A stretch of 64,000 nt of DNA, taken from NCBI RefSeq assembly GCF_016107305.1, contig NZ_RCVR01000022.1, forward strand, positions 31,319-95,318, in the 5' to 3' direction. This document shows, in pieces, positions 16,998-26,339 of this stretch; position 1 is the stretch's first letter, and every line of letters begins with the position of its first letter. Under the pieces are notes generated by a model. That model was not told the DNA's origin. It did not search any database and was given only the letters and a program-made list of their open reading frames with translations. Source of the DNA: Roseomonas sp. KE2513 (lineage in GTDB: Bacteria; Pseudomonadota; Alphaproteobacteria; Acetobacterales; Acetobacteraceae). A program made the position numbers and the translations under genes.

Positions 16998-18003
16998 GAA
17001 GGTGCGCGCGCGCCACGCTCCCTGCCCTTTCGCGCCCATTCCGCAACAACTGACCTTCACGGCGGACGTGGAGCCGAGCCCGACCGACCCGACCGGCCGG
17101 CGCCACTTGGCCGCGACGGCCGCGCTGCTCGACCTGCTGGACGAGACCGGCGCCCGCGGAACCTTCTTCATTCTTGGCGAGGTGGCGGAGGCGGCGCGCT
17201 GGCTGGTGCGCGACATCGCCGCCCGTGGCCACGAGGTCGCCTCGCACAATCAGACGCACCGGCCGCTCAGGGCGCTCGGCCCCGCGGGCCTGCTGGCCGA
17301 GGCCACGCGCGCCCGCGCGACGCTGCAGGACCTCTCCGGCCAGGCGGTCGCGGGCTTCCGCGCGCCCTTCTTCTCCCTCACGGCCCGCACCGAATGGGCG
17401 GCGCGGGTGATCGCCGAGGCCGGGCACGCCTACTCCTCCTCCGTGCTGCCGGCGCGCTGCTTCGGCCACGGACATCCCCTCGCGCCCCGCCACCCCTTCG
17501 CCTGGCGCCTCGGCGACGGCGAGGAACTGCTTGAGCTTCCGGTGCCCCTCGCCCGGCTCGGCCCGGCCCGCCTCCCCTTCCTCGGCGGCATGTATCTCCG
17601 CTACCTGCCGGCCTGGGACCTGCGCGCCATGGCCGGGCGGATGGAGGGGCCGCTCGCCTGGATCTACTGCCATCCCTACGATATCGACATCGGCGAGCCC
17701 TTCCGCCGCGCGCCCGGCATCGGGCTGCTGAGCGGCGCCTTCCTCTGGGCCAACCGGCGCGTGACCCTCGGCCGTCTGCGCGCCCTGCTGCGCGGCCGCC
17801 GCTCCGTCCCGCTGGGCGAGCGGCTCGAGGAAGCGCGCGCCCTCGCCGCCATTGGGGAGGGAGTTCCGCCCCGCCGCAGGGCTGGAATGCGCAGCCGCCG
17901 GTTGTGGCTGGCCGGCCGAACACCGATATCTCCGTCTCCGGTGCCGCTTCGACCGCGCCCGGCCCCCGAACGCGCCGCCCCCCCGCGCCACGACGTGCCC
18001 TGA
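16975..18003 (+). CDS. Polysaccharide deacetylase (NodB homology domain)
   Basis: A 342-residue NodB-type deacetylase that would remove acetyl groups from N-acetylated sugars. Catalytic and metal-binding features are FTADVEPSPTD (Asp), HEVASHNQTHRPL (SHxxxH), GFRAPFFS and WIYCHPYDIDIGEP. The layout resembles the deacetylases found with exopolysaccharide export systems. The start is uncertain: ATG 16975 has a weak ribosome-binding site, and an in-frame GTG lies at 17002. The last 70 residues are Arg/Pro-rich and unlike the catalytic domain. It is divergent from the polyene operon. No signal peptide is clear. Confidence 0.86.
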   Translation: MTRHVTTWKVRARHAPCPFAPIPQQLTFTADVEPSPTDPTGRRHLAATAALLDLLDETGARGTFFILGEVAEAARWLVRDIAARGHEVASHNQTHRPLRALGPAGLLAEATRARATLQDLSGQAVAGFRAPFFSLTARTEWAARVIAEAGHAYSSSVLPARCFGHGHPLAPRHPFAWRLGDGEELLELPVPLARLGPARLPFLGGMYLRYLPAWDLRAMAGRMEGPLAWIYCHPYDIDIGEPFRRAPGIGLLSGAFLWANRRVTLGRLRALLRGRRSVPLGERLEEARALAAIGEGVPPRRRAGMRSRRLWLAGRTPISPSPVPLRPRPAPERAAPPRHDVP

Positions 18004-18051
18004 CGCACGCCGGAGCCGCGATCAGGCGCCCCTTCTTCATGGACGCCTGAG

Positions 18052-19815
18052 ATGTCTTTCGACTCCCTGCCCCAGCCCTTGCGCGACGCCCTGTCCGCCC
18101 GCGGCTACGCCACCCCCACTCCCGTCCAGGCCGCCGTGCTGGCCGAGGGCACCGGCGCGCGCGACCTGCTGGTTTCCGCCCGCACCGGCTCGGGCAAGAC
18201 CGTCGCCTACGGCCTCGCCATGGCCACCGACCTGCTCGGTGAGGCCCCGCGCCTGCCCGCCCCCGGCCACCCGCTGGCCCTGATCGTCGCGCCGACGCGC
18301 GAGCTGGCGCTGCAGGTGAAGACCGAACTGACCTGGCTCTACGGCCCCTCGGGCGGCCGCATCGCCTCCTGCGTCGGCGGCATGGACCCGGTGGCCGAAC
18401 GCCGCGCCCTCTCGGCCGGCGTGCACATCGCGGTGGGCACCCCCGGCCGCGTGCGCGACCACATCGACCGTGGCAACCTCAAGACCGGCGCCGTGCGCGT
18501 CGTCGTCCTCGATGAGGCCGACGAGATGCTCGACCTCGGCTTCCGCGAGGAGCTGGAGGCGATCCTCGGCGCCCTGCCCGAGACGCGTCGTACCCTGCTC
18601 TTCTCCGCCACCGTGCCGCGGCCGATCGCGCAGATGGCGAAGCAGTTCCAGCGCGACGCGTTGCGGATTGAGGCGACCTCCGGCGACGAGCCGCACGGCG
18701 ACATCACCTACCGCGCCGCCCTCGTCGCGCCGAGCGACGTGGAGCGCGCCGTGGTGAACGCGCTGCGCCTGGAGGACGCGCCGATCTCGATGGTCTTCTG
18801 CGCCACCCGCGCGGCCGTCGCCCGACTGCACGGCAACCTCTCTGAGCGCGGCTTCGCGGCGGTGGCCCTCTCCGGCGAGCTTTCCCAGGCCGAGCGCACC
18901 CGCGCGCTGCAGAGCCTGCGCGACGGTCATGTGCGGATCTGCGTCGCCACCGACGTCGCCGCTCGCGGCATCGACCTGCCGGAGCTGGACCTCGTCATCC
19001 ACGCGGAACTCCCGCGCGACCCGGACACGCTGCTGCACCGCTCCGGCCGCACGGGCCGCGCGGGGCGCAAGGGCATCAGCCTGCTGATCGTTCCGCCCTC
19101 CCGCCGCCGGATTGCCGAGCGCCTTCTCTCGGCCGCCCGCGTCGAGGCGAGCTGGGGTCCGGCTCCCTCGGCCGAGGCCGTGCGCGCGAAGGATGCCGAG
19201 CGCATCGCCGCCCGCGCCCGCGAGCTGCTGACCGAGGAGGCCGCCGAGGATGACCTGGCGATCGCCCGCACCCTCGTCGGCGGCGGCCTGCCGCTCGCGG
19301 CCCTCACCGGTGCCCCCGCGCCGAGCAACGACGACGCTGCCTGGAGCCGCCCCGAGACGGAGACAGCCCCGGACAAGCCCGCCGCCGCCGACCCGCTGGC
19401 CCTCGCGGCCGCGCTGGTGAAGCTCATGCGCGCGCCCCTGCCGGCACCCGAGGAGCTCTCCCCCGTCAGCGCCGACCGCGCCCGCCGCACCATGGCGGAC
19501 GGCCCGCGCGACGGCGGCCCGCCGCCTCCCTCCGAGGGCGTGTGGTTCCGCCTCAGCGTCGGCCGCGATGGCCAGGCGGACCCGCGCTGGCTGCTGCCCT
19601 TCCTCTGCAAGCGCGGCGACGTCTCGCGCGCGGAAATCGGGCGCATCCGCATCCTCGGGCGGGAGACGCAGGTGGAGGTGGCCCCCTACGCCGCCGCCCA
19701 TTTCGCGGCGAATGCCCGCCGTCCCGGCGCCGAGGACGCGCATATCCAGGTGGAGGCCATGCAGCCCCTGCCGCGGAGCGCCGCACCGCGCGCCCCAAGG
19801 CACCGCCGGGGCTGA
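18052..19815 (+). CDS. DEAD-box ATP-dependent RNA helicase with DbpA-like C-terminal domain
   Basis: A 587-residue helicase. All core motifs are present: ARTGSGKT (I), PTRELALQ (Ia), GTPGR (Ib), VLDEADEMLDLG (II), FSATVPRP (III), and in the second domain ATDVAARGIDLP and HRSGRTGRAGRKG (VI). After an Ala/Pro-rich linker, residues about 500-575 (VWFRLSVGRDGQADPRWLLP onward, then RGDVSRAEIGRIRIL) resemble the RNA-binding domain of DbpA, which targets 23S rRNA. A role in ribosome assembly or RNA remodelling is therefore likely. It converges on the NodT-type gene with a 20-bp gap. Confidence 0.94.
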   Translation: MSFDSLPQPLRDALSARGYATPTPVQAAVLAEGTGARDLLVSARTGSGKTVAYGLAMATDLLGEAPRLPAPGHPLALIVAPTRELALQVKTELTWLYGPSGGRIASCVGGMDPVAERRALSAGVHIAVGTPGRVRDHIDRGNLKTGAVRVVVLDEADEMLDLGFREELEAILGALPETRRTLLFSATVPRPIAQMAKQFQRDALRIEATSGDEPHGDITYRAALVAPSDVERAVVNALRLEDAPISMVFCATRAAVARLHGNLSERGFAAVALSGELSQAERTRALQSLRDGHVRICVATDVAARGIDLPELDLVIHAELPRDPDTLLHRSGRTGRAGRKGISLLIVPPSRRRIAERLLSAARVEASWGPAPSAEAVRAKDAERIAARARELLTEEAAEDDLAIARTLVGGGLPLAALTGAPAPSNDDAAWSRPETETAPDKPAAADPLALAAALVKLMRAPLPAPEELSPVSADRARRTMADGPRDGGPPPPSEGVWFRLSVGRDGQADPRWLLPFLCKRGDVSRAEIGRIRILGRETQVEVAPYAAAHFAANARRPGAEDAHIQVEAMQPLPRSAAPRAPRHRRG

Positions 19816-19835
19816 GCCCCCCCGGCGCGGGTGCG

Positions 19836-21236
19836 TCAGCGGGCTGCCACCCTCGGGTTCGGCTCCGTCTGCCACCCGCCGCCGAGCGCCTTGAACAGGG
19901 CCACGACCTGGATCGTCCGCGCCGCCTCCGCCTGGGCGAGCGCGTCGCGGCTTGCCGTCAGGGCGCGCTGGGCGTCGAGCACCTGGAGGAAATCCGTCGC
20001 CCCCGCGCTGTAGAGGGAGCGCGCGGTGTCCACCACCTTCCCCGCCGTCTGCACGGCCTGCTTCAGGCCGTCGCGGTACTGCGTGAGGCTCCGCACCTGC
20101 GCCATGGCATCCTCCACCTCCCGCAGCGCCTTGAGCACCACGGTGCGATAGGCGTGGCGCGCCTGCTCGGCCTGGGCGCGGCGGATATCCACCGCCGCCT
20201 CCCGCTGCCCGCCGTCGAGGACCGGGACCCGGAGGCTCGGCGAGAGAGCGAAGAGCGGCGCCGCCATGACGCTCGACATCGTGCCGCCGCTGAGCGTCAG
20301 GCTGCCTGAGAGGCTGAGGCTCGGATAACGTTCGGCCATCGCGGCCCCGACGAGCGCGACGCCCGCCGCCAGCTGCCGCTCCGCCGCGCGCACGTCCGGC
20401 CGGCGGCGCAGCAGGTCCGCCGGCACGCTCGGGTCCGGCAGCGGCCCCTGCGGGATGGGGCCGGGCGGCGAGAGCAGCGCGCTGAGCGCGTCCGGCGCCT
20501 CCCCGCAGAGGGTGGAGAGGGCGTTGATCAGCAGATCCGCCCGCGCCTGCAGTACCGGCCGCTGCGCCTCCTGTTGCAGCAGCAGCGTCGCGCCCTGGAG
20601 GATTTCCAGCCTGCTGCCATCGCCCCCCGCCGCGCGCCGCGCTGCCAATTCGTTCGACCGCTTCTGGTTCTCGATCGTGAGGTTCGTCGTCTCCATCCCT
20701 GCCTGGGTGCCGCGCAGCTCCACATAGCTGCGCGCGACGTCGCCGAGCAGCGTCAGCAAGGCGTCGTCCGCCTCCGCCTCGGCCAGCTCGGCATTCGCCG
20801 CCGCCGCCTCCACCGTGCGCCGGTTGCGGCCCCAGAGGTCGATCTCCCAGGAGGCATCGAATCCGGCCGTGCTGTAGCCGGCCGTGCGGCCGTAATAATT
20901 AGGCGAGGTAAAGGAGCGCCCGTAGCTGGCCGAGGCCCCGGCGTTCAACTGCGGCGTCCCGCCCCCCTGCGCCTGCGCGAGCGCGGCCCGCGCCTCCGCC
21001 ACCACCGCCTGCGCACGGCCGAGATCCGGATTCGCCCGCCGCGCGCGCTCGATCAGCCCGTCCAGGATCGGGTCGTTCAGCGTGAGCCACCAGGCGGTGG
21101 TCGGCAGCACCGGCAGCGTGCCCGCGCGCCCCGCGAAGGAGCCGGGCACGTTGTCGGCCGGCCGCTGGTAATCGGGGCCGATGTTGCAGGCGGCCAGCAG
21201 GAAGGCCGTCAGCAGAGGGATGGAGCGGCGTACCAT
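19836..21236 (-). CDS. NodT-family outer-membrane efflux lipoprotein
   Basis: A 466-residue outer-membrane factor. I start it at the ATG at 21236, which puts a lipoprotein signal at the N-terminus: LTAFLLAACNIGPDYQRP, with the lipobox Cys at about residue 17. The typical NodT/OprM sequence follows (TTAWWLTLNDPILDGLI, the two-fold repeat of long helices and short beta strands). Such proteins form the trimeric channel for RND pumps or type I exporters. No RND pump is nearby. The gene is divergent from the FkbM, ABC and HlyD genes, so it is a good candidate for the third component of that exporter (inference). Confidence 0.91.
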   Translation of the reverse strand: MVRRSIPLLTAFLLAACNIGPDYQRPADNVPGSFAGRAGTLPVLPTTAWWLTLNDPILDGLIERARRANPDLGRAQAVVAEARAALAQAQGGGTPQLNAGASASYGRSFTSPNYYGRTAGYSTAGFDASWEIDLWGRNRRTVEAAAANAELAEAEADDALLTLLGDVARSYVELRGTQAGMETTNLTIENQKRSNELAARRAAGGDGSRLEILQGATLLLQQEAQRPVLQARADLLINALSTLCGEAPDALSALLSPPGPIPQGPLPDPSVPADLLRRRPDVRAAERQLAAGVALVGAAMAERYPSLSLSGSLTLSGGTMSSVMAAPLFALSPSLRVPVLDGGQREAAVDIRRAQAEQARHAYRTVVLKALREVEDAMAQVRSLTQYRDGLKQAVQTAGKVVDTARSLYSAGATDFLQVLDAQRALTASRDALAQAEAARTIQVVALFKALGGGWQTEPNPRVAAR

Positions 21237-21402
21237 TTTTGCGCCTCGGGACAGGCGGGCAGATTGCTCCCGCCGGGCGAAGGATCGGTTAACCGCGACG
21301 GCCCGATCATGCCCCTGCCCGGGCAAAGGGCCCCGCGATCTTCATCTTCTCTGAAGGGACGGGGACTAGCCTTGGCGCGGACCTCTTCAGGAGTCGCTCC
21401 TC
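21237..21402. promoter_or_regulatory. Divergent promoter region of the NodT-type and FkbM/T1SS genes
   Basis: A 166-bp gap between divergent genes. CAGGAG about 13 bases before the ATG at 21403 is a plausible ribosome-binding site for the FkbM gene. Core promoter boxes could not be assigned with confidence. Confidence 0.45.
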
Positions 21403-22293
21403 ATGACGCCAAAAAACTTGGCAGGCCCGGGCTTCGCGTCGCTGACCGGAACCTCCGTCCCGCTGCGCATCATCGATGTCGGCGCCAATCCCATCGACGG
21501 CACGCCGCCCTACGCGCCGCTGCTCGAATCGGGCGCCGCGACGGTCCTCGGCTTCGAGCCGAACCCAGCGGCCCTCGCACGGCTGCAGGCGATGAAGGGC
21601 GCGGGGGACACCTACCTGCCGCACGCCATCGGCGACGGTGCCGCGCACACGCTGCACGTCTGCGCGGCACCGGGCATGACCTCCCTCCTGCAGCCGAATC
21701 CGGCGGTGCTGAACTGCTTCCACGGCTTCCCCGAATGGGGCCGTGTGGTCGAGAGGATCCCGGTCGCCACGATGCGGCTGGACGACATCCCCGAGGCGCG
21801 CGGCGCCGACATGCTGAAGATCGACATCCAGGGCGGCGAGCTGATGGCCATGCGCCACGGCGAGGCCGTGCTCAGGGATATCGTCGTCATCCAGACGGAA
21901 GTGGAGTTCCTTCCCCTCTACCAGGACCAGCCGCTCTTCTCCGACGTCGAGCAGCACCTGCGCGCGCAGGGCTTCGTGCTGCACCGCTTCTTCCCCACCG
22001 TCAGCCGCGTGATCGCGCCGATGGTGATGAACAACAGCATCTACGAGGGGATGAGCCAGCTCGTCTGGGCGGACGCCATCTTCGTGCGCGATTTCACCCG
22101 GCTCGAGACCTTCTCCGACCGCCAGCTCCTCGCGGCCTCGGCCATCCTGCACGACTGCTACGGCTCGCTCGACCTCGTGCTGCACCTGCTCGGCGAGCAC
22201 GACCGCCGGACCGGCGGCGGCCTGGCCGGGGCCTATCTCGGCGCCCTGCGCGGCCTTGCCGGCCCCGCGACCGCGGAGCCCCTGGCCGCCTGA
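21403..22293 (+). CDS. FkbM-family methyltransferase
   Basis: A 296-residue SAM-dependent methyltransferase. The SAM-binding motif I is RIIDVGANPIDG (residues about 24-35), followed by VLGFEPNPAALARL with the acidic ribose-binding residue, and the MLKIDIQGGEL motif near residue 137. FkbM enzymes O-methylate sugars and other small or polymer-attached groups, and they are common in glycan and glycoprotein loci. The gene stands 42 bp upstream of the type I secretion ATPase and so is probably in the same operon. Methylation of a glycan on the neighbouring repeat protein is an attractive but untested idea. Confidence 0.9.
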   Translation: MTPKNLAGPGFASLTGTSVPLRIIDVGANPIDGTPPYAPLLESGAATVLGFEPNPAALARLQAMKGAGDTYLPHAIGDGAAHTLHVCAAPGMTSLLQPNPAVLNCFHGFPEWGRVVERIPVATMRLDDIPEARGADMLKIDIQGGELMAMRHGEAVLRDIVVIQTEVEFLPLYQDQPLFSDVEQHLRAQGFVLHRFFPTVSRVIAPMVMNNSIYEGMSQLVWADAIFVRDFTRLETFSDRQLLAASAILHDCYGSLDLVLHLLGEHDRRTGGGLAGAYLGALRGLAGPATAEPLAA

Positions 22294-22335
22294 AGGCGGG
22301 TTCCACCGTGAAAGCCCCACTCCCGGGAGGCCAGG

Positions 22336-24504
22336 ATGCCGAATGACGGACTTGCCGTCGCGGCGGCGACGATCATGTCGCCGCTGCACACGGCACTGCG
22401 CTGCCTGTTCATGATCGCCATGTACCACGGCGTCCAGCTCCGCCCCGAGCACTTCTCGGTCGTGGCGGAGACGGACGTGCTCGGCTCCATCCTGCGCATC
22501 CTGCGGCAGGTAGGGCTGCGCGGGCGCGTGGTGCGGCGGCGGAAGTGGCGGCACCTCACCGCGCTAAGCCACACCTTCCCTGTCATGGGCCTGATGCGGG
22601 ACGGGCGATGGGTCATCGTGGTGAAGGCGACGGCGGCGGAGTCCGGCGGTGCCCTCTACGTGATGAACCCCCTGGTGGAGCGCCAGGGCGTGCAGATGGT
22701 GGCGCAGGCCGAGTTCCTGCGCGACTGGAGCGGCGTGCTGGTGGTCTGCAAGGCCGACCGCAAGCCGCGCGCCGAGGGCGCCTTCGGCCTGCGCTGGTTC
22801 CTGCCGGAGATCCTGCTCCACCGCAGCCTGCTGCGGGACGTGGTGCTGGCCGCGCTCATGTCGGCGCTGATCGCCTTCGCCACGCCGCTGATGTTCCAGA
22901 TCCTGATCGACAAGGTCATCACCCACCACAGCTACCAGACTCTGCTCGCCCTGGTGGTGATGTTCTGCACGCTGGCGGCCTTCGACGGGCTGTTCGCCTA
23001 TACGCGGCAGTACCTCATGACGGTGGTCACGGGAAAGATCGACGCCCGGTTGGCCTCGCGCACCTTCCAGCACCTGCTGACCCTGCCGCTCTTCTTCTTC
23101 GAGGCCAACACGGCCGGCGTGCTGGCGCGCAACCTGCAGCAGACGGACACGATCCGCCAGTTCCTCACGGGGCGCCTTTTGCAGACAGCGCTGGACGCCG
23201 TGTCCCTGCCACTGATGTTGACGGTGATGGTGCTCTACAGCGGCAAGCTCACCACGCTCGTCCTCGCCTTCTCCTTCGTCATGGCGCTGCTGATCGGCTT
23301 CATGGTGCCGACCTTCCGCCGCAACCTCGAAGGCCTTTACCAGGCCGAGGGCGCGCGGCAGGGACACCTGGTCGAGACGATCCACGGCATGCGCACGGTG
23401 AAGTCGCTGGCGCTGGAGCCGGCGCGCCAGGCCGTGTGGAACGAGAAGATCACCGCGGGAATGGAGCGCCGCGCGACCGTCGGCCGCCTCTCGGCACTCG
23501 CCGGCGTGATGATGCAGGGGCTGGAGAAGCTGATGCAGATCAGCGTTCTCTCGCTCGGCGCGATGGAGGTCTTCGACGGCTCGCTCAGCATCGGCGCGCT
23601 GGTCGCCTTCAACATGGTTTCGGGCCGGGTCACCGGGCCGCTGGTGCAGATCGTCGGCCTGCTGAACGAGTATCAGGAGACGATGCTGGCGGTGCGGATG
23701 CTCGGCACGGTGATGTCCCACCCGGCGGAGCGGGACCCGGGACACCAGGGATTGCGCCCGGCGGTCTCCGGCCAGCTCGTCTTCGACAACGTGACCTTCG
23801 CCTACCGCCCCGGCAGCCCGCCGGCACTGAATGCGGTCTCCTTCACGGTCGCGCCCGGCCAGGTGATCGGCGTGGTCGGCCGCTCGGGTTCCGGCAAGAC
23901 GACGGTCACGCGCCTTATCCAGGGCATCCAGACCGCGCAGGAGGGGGTGATCCGGCTCGACGACGTCGATATCCGCCACATCGACCTCGTGCATCTCCGC
24001 CGCAGCGTCGGCGTGGTCCTGCAGGAGAACTTCCTCTTCCGCGGCACGCTGCGCGAGAATCTCTCGGCGGTGCGGCCGGAGGCGACGCTGGAGGAGATCA
24101 TGGAGGCCGCCCGGATCGCCGGCGCCGATGAGTTTATCAACCGCCTGCCGCAATCCTACGACACGATGATCGAGGAGAACGGCTCCAATTTCTCGGGCGG
24201 CCAGCGCCAGCGGCTCGCGATCGCGCGCGCCCTGCTGACACGGCCCAACCTCCTCATCTTCGACGAGGCGACCAGCGCGCTCGACCCGGAGAGCGAGGCC
24301 GTGATCCAGGACAATCTGGCCGAGATCGCCCGCGGCCGCACCCTCATCATCGTCTCCCATCGCCTGACGTCGCTGGCCGGAGCGGACGCCATCCTGGTGC
24401 TGGAGCACGGCCGGGTGCTGGACTTCGCGCCGCACAAGGTGCTGCTCGAGCGCTGCGGCGCCTATCAGAACCTGTGGCGGCAGCAGACGAAGCATTTCGC
24501 GTGA
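22336..24504 (+). CDS. Type I secretion ABC transporter (HlyB type) with inactive C39-like domain
   Basis: A 722-residue inner-membrane exporter with three parts. Residues 1-150 form a C39-like domain (SPLHTALRCLFMIAMYHG, ILRQVGLRGRVVRR) that lacks the peptidase QxDC active site, as in HlyB, so it should bind rather than cleave its substrate. Residues about 160-440 are the six-helix membrane domain. Residues about 475-722 are the ATPase: GRSGSGKTT (Walker A), NFSGGQRQRLAIARAL (signature), NLLIFDEATSALD (Walker B) and IIVSHRLTSL. The start has a GGGAGG ribosome-binding site. The last four bases overlap the HlyD gene. It would power one-step export of the nearby repeat protein (inference). Confidence 0.95.
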   Translation: MPNDGLAVAAATIMSPLHTALRCLFMIAMYHGVQLRPEHFSVVAETDVLGSILRILRQVGLRGRVVRRRKWRHLTALSHTFPVMGLMRDGRWVIVVKATAAESGGALYVMNPLVERQGVQMVAQAEFLRDWSGVLVVCKADRKPRAEGAFGLRWFLPEILLHRSLLRDVVLAALMSALIAFATPLMFQILIDKVITHHSYQTLLALVVMFCTLAAFDGLFAYTRQYLMTVVTGKIDARLASRTFQHLLTLPLFFFEANTAGVLARNLQQTDTIRQFLTGRLLQTALDAVSLPLMLTVMVLYSGKLTTLVLAFSFVMALLIGFMVPTFRRNLEGLYQAEGARQGHLVETIHGMRTVKSLALEPARQAVWNEKITAGMERRATVGRLSALAGVMMQGLEKLMQISVLSLGAMEVFDGSLSIGALVAFNMVSGRVTGPLVQIVGLLNEYQETMLAVRMLGTVMSHPAERDPGHQGLRPAVSGQLVFDNVTFAYRPGSPPALNAVSFTVAPGQVIGVVGRSGSGKTTVTRLIQGIQTAQEGVIRLDDVDIRHIDLVHLRRSVGVVLQENFLFRGTLRENLSAVRPEATLEEIMEAARIAGADEFINRLPQSYDTMIEENGSNFSGGQRQRLAIARALLTRPNLLIFDEATSALDPESEAVIQDNLAEIARGRTLIIVSHRLTSLAGADAILVLEHGRVLDFAPHKVLLERCGAYQNLWRQQTKHFA

Positions 24505-25943
24505 GCGCGACGCTCGACCACGAGCCGGTTTCCGCGCCCGCCGCCCCGCCGCCGGCTCGGACGGGCTCGCTCGTCGCGCGGCTTCGTCGGCCGCGCCAAT
24601 CCTCGGAGGACGCAGCAGAGCGCGCCTGGCTGCAGCAGGGTTTCGCCCCGCCCCAGCCGGACCTCGAGGACTATATCGCGCGCCCGGCACCCTCCCTGCT
24701 GCGCAACACGCACCGGATCGCCGTCGCCCTCTTCCTGACGATGGTCCTGCTGGCCAGCATCATCCATGTGGACGTGATCGTGGCCGGCACGGGACGCCTT
24801 TCGGTGGACTCGCCGACGATCGTGCTGCAGCCGATGCAGCTCTCGGTCATCCGCCAGATCCGGGTGAAGCCGGGCGAGGCCGTGCGCAAGGGCGACGTGC
24901 TCGCCTCGCTCGACCCGACCTTCGCGCAAGCTGACCGCGCCGTGCTGCTCGCCCAGAGGAGCGCCATCCGCGCCCAGCAGGGGAGGTTGGAGGCTGAGCT
25001 GGACGGCACGCCCTTCGACCCCGAGTCGGGCCCGCAGGAGCTGATGCTCCAGCGGGCGCTCTATCGCCAGCGGCAGGCGCAGTTCACCTCGCGCCTGGCA
25101 GACATCGACCAGCGGCTCCGCAGCCACGAGGTGGAGGTCGCGACGGCGCAGCAAAATCGCGAGCTGCTCACCCAGCAGGTCGCCCTCGCGCGCGAGGTCG
25201 AGTCGATGCGCAACACCCTCTTCCGCTCGCAGAGCGGCTCGCGGCTGAACCTTGTGGAGGCCCAGGCCGCCCGCGTGCGCAACGAGCGGGAGTTGCAGGC
25301 GGCCATCGCCCAGATCAACACGGCCCAGCAGGCCATTCTCTCGCTCAAGGCCGATCGCCAGGCCTTCATCGATTCTTGGCGGCGCGAGCTGACGGAGCAG
25401 CTGGTCAAAACCCGCGCCGACTCGCTGGCCGTGGACGAGAACCTGTCGAAGGCGGACCTGGTGAACCGGCTGGTAGAGCTCACCGCGCCGGAGGACGGCG
25501 TGGTGCTGGAGGTGGCGAAGCGCTCGGTGGGCTCCGTGCTCAACGCGGCCGAGCCCCTCATCACGATGATCCCGGGCAGCGCCGCGATGGTTGCCGAGAT
25601 CGCGGTCGGCTCCGCCGATGTCGGCTACACGAAGCCGGGCGACGAGGTGCGGGTGAAGGTGGACGCCTTCCCCTATCAGCGGCACGGCCTGCTGACCGGT
25701 CGGCTGCGCGCCATCGTCGCGGATTCGGCGCCCTCCTCGACGGGCGCCGCGGGTGGCTCCACCGCCTATCATCGCGCCGTGGTGGAGCTGCGCGACACCG
25801 CGCTGCAGGGAATGCCCGAGGGCACGCGGCTGATTCCAGGGATGACGCTGGCGGCGGAGATCCGTGTCGGAACGCGGAGCGTGATCTCCTACATCCTCTA
25901 CCCGCTCATGCGCGGGCTCAACGAGAGCCTTCGCGAGCCCTGA
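24501..25943 (+). CDS. HlyD-family type I secretion periplasmic adaptor
   Basis: A 480-residue membrane fusion protein. I use the GTG at 24501, which overlaps the ABC gene stop (GTGA). A cytoplasmic N-terminus of about 70 residues leads to one membrane helix (IAVALFLTMVLLASIIHV). Then comes the half-lipoyl motif VIRQIRVKPGEAVRKGDVL, a long coiled-coil hairpin (about 150-310, Gln/Glu/Arg-rich) and the second half-lipoyl part (LTAPEDGVVLEVAKRSVG). The C-terminal beta domain ends with TRSVISYILYPLMRGLNES, typical of HlyD. It would link the ABC exporter to an outer-membrane channel such as the NodT-type protein. Confidence 0.94.
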   Translation: MSATLDHEPVSAPAAPPPARTGSLVARLRRPRQSSEDAAERAWLQQGFAPPQPDLEDYIARPAPSLLRNTHRIAVALFLTMVLLASIIHVDVIVAGTGRLSVDSPTIVLQPMQLSVIRQIRVKPGEAVRKGDVLASLDPTFAQADRAVLLAQRSAIRAQQGRLEAELDGTPFDPESGPQELMLQRALYRQRQAQFTSRLADIDQRLRSHEVEVATAQQNRELLTQQVALAREVESMRNTLFRSQSGSRLNLVEAQAARVRNERELQAAIAQINTAQQAILSLKADRQAFIDSWRRELTEQLVKTRADSLAVDENLSKADLVNRLVELTAPEDGVVLEVAKRSVGSVLNAAEPLITMIPGSAAMVAEIAVGSADVGYTKPGDEVRVKVDAFPYQRHGLLTGRLRAIVADSAPSSTGAAGGSTAYHRAVVELRDTALQGMPEGTRLIPGMTLAAEIRVGTRSVISYILYPLMRGLNESLREP

Positions 25944-26339
25944 CGCGGAATGCCGCGCTCGAGTCGCTGCCCATTGGCCCGCGGGATCGAGGGGCCGGGC
26001 CCATCCCGCCGAAGCGCTGCGGGCCGGCGCCTCCTCTCGCGCCTGATGCTCCAGCAAGCCGCAAACCAGGCCGCGCCCCAGGTCGATGCCGCCACCCGGT
26101 AGTGGCCATGGCGCCCTCCCGGGCCATCGAACGAAGACCCCGCTTCTTAGAGTTTTGGTAATGCGGCCCTGCCACGCTCAGCCACAGCAGCGCAACCAGG
26201 CCGGCGCGCCCGTGCGGCCCGGTCGGCGATCAACAAGTCTCACGGCTGGGAGCAGGATGATGCGGTTCAAGTCCACACCAAGTGACGGCCAGGGCCGGAT
26301 CGGGGCCCGCCGTGAGGCCGTGACCGAGGTGCGCCCGTC
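25944..26339. other. 396-bp intergenic gap before the repeat-protein gene
   Basis: No convincing gene was found. A locally A/T-richer tract (around 26140-26163, containing TTAGAGTTTTGGTAATG) stands out in this GC-rich sequence and could be a promoter for the repeat-protein gene. A GAGGTG at 26326-26331 is a plausible ribosome-binding site for the ATG at 26340. Confidence 0.4.

Noticed and set aside
22336..22800. Active C39 peptidase domain in the ABC exporter
   Set aside because: No catalytic Cys motif is present; the domain matches the inactive HlyB-type form.
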